This document shows positions 62,176 to 64,000 of a stretch of DNA of 64,000 bases, piece after piece (position 1 is the stretch's first letter; every line of letters starts with the position of its first letter). The translations under genes were made by a program, and so were the position numbers. The notes under the pieces are model-generated. The model was not told the origin of the DNA, made no database searches, and was given only the letters and a program-made list of their open reading frames with translations. The DNA comes from Streptomyces zingiberis. Its GTDB lineage: Bacteria > Actinomycetota > Actinomycetes > Streptomycetales > Streptomycetaceae. The stretch covers positions 1 through 64,000 of the forward strand of contig NZ_JAATEN010000020.1 in assembly GCF_012034935.1 (NCBI RefSeq), read 5' to 3'.

Positions 62176-63253
62176 TCTGCGACGGCAGGTCGTCCTGGCC
62201 CACCTGACCGTGCAGCATCTCAGCGGCCCGCGCCCGGGTAACTTTACCGCCCTTCAGGGCATCGAGGACGGCGGTCGCGTAAGCGGGAGCCACCCTGATC
62301 GACTGCAGGTCCGGCTCCGGGGTCCAGCCGAGCGCCTGCAAGAACTCGGCCCGGGTGGGCGTCCGCGCCATGAGCGCGTTCCGGGACGGCATGTCGATGA
62401 CGCGCGCCCTCTCGGCCTGGGCCAGCGCCAGGGTCCAGGAGACCCGGTACCGGGCCGCAAGTGTCATGAGCTGATCGCGCGGCTCTTTCCCCGACGACCA
62501 ATTCCGCTGAATAGCAGTCACAGGAAGCAAGAGTTCCGCGGCGAACCGTTCAATGGCGCGCTCCCGCTCCTCCACCGAGACATGCACACCGAGATCATTC
62601 GAATAGGCATCACCCATCACCAGGTGCCCGAGTTCATGGGCGGCCGTCGCCCGGCGCCTTCCCGGTTCACCCCTCACACTGATGATCGAAACCGCGATAT
62701 CGCCATCAATCAGGGAAGCGCCGTCGCCCGGGATCTGCGCCACCAAAGGCCACTGGCCGGCCTCGGCGCACACGTCGACCATGGGGCCCAGCGGGTCATC
62801 CGGGTTTCCCAGCTCCCCCCGCACCCATCGCGCGGCGTCGAGATAGTCGAGATAAGCGCCCGCGCCCTCCCGCTTCTCCGGATAGGTCCAGGGCTTGCGC
62901 CGGGGAAGGAACCCGAGGTCGACCAGTTGCCGGACGTCCCGCAGCCACGAGCCGAGGAGGGCCTGCGTACGGAAGGCGGACCTCGTCGCGTCGGACTCGT
63001 TCTCCTCCATCGGCATGCGGTGCGACAGAACCGAAGGCGGACTCACCAGAAAGTAGTCAACCGGCAACTCAAGGGAATCAGCCAGACGGGTCAACTCCAC
63101 GGCACCCACCCTGCTCGCGCCGCTCTCGATATGGGAGACCGCCAGCGGGTCCAATCCGACCTTTTCGGCCAGTTGCTCCTGAGTCAGGCCGATCGCGCGC
63201 CTGGCCTCGCCCAGGCGGGCCCCTATGTCCTGCCAACTCGTCACACTCCCCAT
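62159..63253 (-). CDS. Xre-family regulator fused to an ImmA/IrrE metallopeptidase
   Basis: A 364-residue protein. An N-terminal helix-turn-helix (about residues 10-60) reads LGEARRAIGLTQEQLAEKVG and LDPLAVSHIESGASRV. The ImmA/IrrE peptidase domain has the zinc motif HELGH in RATAAHELGHLVMGD (about residue 210), then RERAIERFAAELLLP. Such proteins act as antitoxin-repressors or cleave repressors. With the overlapping PIN gene it forms a two-gene module. The ATG at 63253 has no Shine-Dalgarno; TATTTT lies 18 bases upstream, so a short leader is likely. A GTG at 63244 is an alternative. Confidence 0.86.
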   Translation of the reverse strand: MGSVTSWQDIGARLGEARRAIGLTQEQLAEKVGLDPLAVSHIESGASRVGAVELTRLADSLELPVDYFLVSPPSVLSHRMPMEENESDATRSAFRTQALLGSWLRDVRQLVDLGFLPRRKPWTYPEKREGAGAYLDYLDAARWVRGELGNPDDPLGPMVDVCAEAGQWPLVAQIPGDGASLIDGDIAVSIISVRGEPGRRRATAAHELGHLVMGDAYSNDLGVHVSVEERERAIERFAAELLLPVTAIQRNWSSGKEPRDQLMTLAARYRVSWTLALAQAERARVIDMPSRNALMARTPTRAEFLQALGWTPEPDLQSIRVAPAYATAVLDALKGGKVTRARAAEMLHGQVGQDDLPSQNEVDH

Positions 63254-63271
63254 TCTGCGATGTTGGCACAG

Positions 63272-63299
63272 AAAATAGGCCCCGGGCAGACCGGCGCAA
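63272..63299 (-). promoter_or_regulatory. Candidate promoter of the Xre/ImmA-IrrE gene
   Basis: TTGCGC (63294-63299) and TATTTT (63272-63277) on the minus strand are 16 bases apart and would give a leader of about ten bases. Confidence 0.45.
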
Positions 63300-63426
63300 G
63301 GAGCGGACCGCTCACGCGGTATCACCACATCACCACACGTAGTTATTCCCACTGGGTGCGGGGGACGATTCCCGGCACCCGGCAGGAGCCACAGCGGATC
63401 GTTTCGGCGCGGCGCGCGGCGCGCGG

Positions 63427-64000
63427 TTACGGCTCCTCCGCCGTCGCGGATCTGCGGTGCCAGGCGCGGGGGGCGCGCCAGCCGTAGCGGATCGCGCACA
63501 GCCGCAGGACGAAGGCGGTGGCCGCGGAGAGGGCGCTGGTCACCGGGTTGAGCGCGTCGGCTTGGATGAGCAGGGCGCACATCGACGCCCCGACGATCGC
63601 CGGAACGGCGTAGATCTCCCGGTCCCAGCGGAGCAGCGAGGGCACCTCGTTGGCGAGGACGTCCCGGACGACCCCGCCGCCGGCGGCGGTGACCACGCCG
63701 AGCACGGCGGCGAACGGCAGCCCGAGCCCGTACTCGAACGCCTTGGTGGTGCCCACGACGCAGAACAGGCCGAGGCCCGCCGCGTCGAAGACGCCCACCG
63801 CGCGGTTGATCCGCTCCACCTCCGGATGGAGGAACATCACGAGCACGGCGGCGACCACCGGGGTGACGAGATAGCCGAGGTCGGTGAAGGCCGCCGGCGG
63901 GACGGCGCCGATGATCAGGTCACGGATCAGCCCGCCGCCGGTCGCGGTCGCCCCGGCGAGCACCATGATGCCGAACACGTCGAAGTTCTTGCGCACGGCG
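63427..64000 (-). CDS. TRIC/UPF0126 family membrane channel (partial at window edge)
   Basis: The C-terminal 190 or so residues of a membrane protein of the TRIC (trimeric intracellular cation channel)/UPF0126 family. The paired glycine motifs GATATGGGLIRDLIIGAVPP and VTAAGGGVVRDVLANEVPSL mark the two inverted repeats of three TM helices. Homologues have one more TM helix before KNFDVFGIMVLAGA, so the gene continues beyond base 64000 and the apparent GTG at 63996 is probably internal. It is thought to conduct potassium or other monovalent cations. Confidence 0.88.
   Translation of the reverse strand, partial: AVRKNFDVFGIMVLAGATATGGGLIRDLIIGAVPPAAFTDLGYLVTPVVAAVLVMFLHPEVERINRAVGVFDAAGLGLFCVVGTTKAFEYGLGLPFAAVLGVVTAAGGGVVRDVLANEVPSLLRWDREIYAVPAIVGASMCALLIQADALNPVTSALSAATAFVLRLCAIRYGWRAPRAWHRRSATAEEP

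Noticed and set aside
61503..63426. Possible genomic island ends around the PIN/Xre pair
   Set aside because: I looked for direct repeats, a tRNA end or an integrase and saw none, so no attachment site is claimed.

Overview
The window is chromosomal DNA from a high-GC actinomycete, almost certainly a Streptomyces. The coding sequences have strong third-position G/C bias and many GTG starts, and the gene order matches what I remember of the Streptomyces coelicolor region from accE/accB through cimA, ilvE, leuB, pruA, serA, ilvCNB, cdgC, gatCAB, rmdB and ligA to mnmA and a cysteine desulfurase. The synteny is recalled, not computed. Most genes lie on the minus strand.

Layout. 1-5 kb: the beta and epsilon subunits of an acyl-CoA carboxylase (accB, accE), a YceI-family protein and citramalate synthase (cimA). 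5-24 kb: branched-chain amino acid and serine biosynthesis (ilvE, leuB, serA, ilvB-ilvN-ilvC), interrupted by a large secreted phosphodiester glycosidase/phosphoesterase and a proline catabolism block (pruA and proline dehydrogenase, with a divergent PucR-type regulator). 23-35 kb: a membrane GGDEF-EAL protein (cdgC-like), a 2-hydroxyacid dehydrogenase, an aldo/keto reductase, a sugar dehydrogenase-like lipoprotein, small proteins and a large LuxR-type regulator. 35-49 kb: an MMPL transporter, the gatC-gatA-(small membrane protein)-gatB amidotransferase operon, a second GGDEF-EAL protein (rmdB-like), ligA, a MetE-like methionine synthase and a short-chain dehydrogenase. 49-55 kb is accessory: tetR, a broken oxidoreductase gene, an old-yellow-enzyme reductase with an altered active-site motif, a DUF427 protein and a two-gene RloA/RloB (AbiL-like) module. 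55-64 kb: mnmA, a Tat-type amidase, an Fe-S photolyase, a cysteine desulfurase, a thioesterase, a PIN plus Xre/ImmA-IrrE pair and a partial TRIC-family channel.

How the genes work together. CimA, IlvB/IlvN, IlvC, LeuB and IlvE form a near-complete route to Ile, Val and Leu. Two of the transcription units carry attenuators. The ilvB leader encodes a 13-residue peptide with consecutive Ile-Leu-Val-Leu codons ahead of a terminator. The cimA leader has a candidate 16-residue peptide with two consecutive rare ATT Ile codons ahead of a hairpin and U-tract. The two c-di-GMP proteins are contrasting: the cdgC-like one has an intact GGDEF and a visibly degenerate EAL domain, while the rmdB-like one has both motifs intact. 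An inverted repeat upstream of cdgC contains two sequences close to the BldD box.

The most interesting material is the accessory 50-55 kb and 61.5-63.3 kb regions (possible phage defence and toxin-antitoxin functions, and a rewired TetR divergon), the cimA attenuator, and a recurring class of short (8-11 bp) tandem repeats in intergenic DNA. No tRNA, rRNA, CRISPR array, integrase or insertion sequence was seen.
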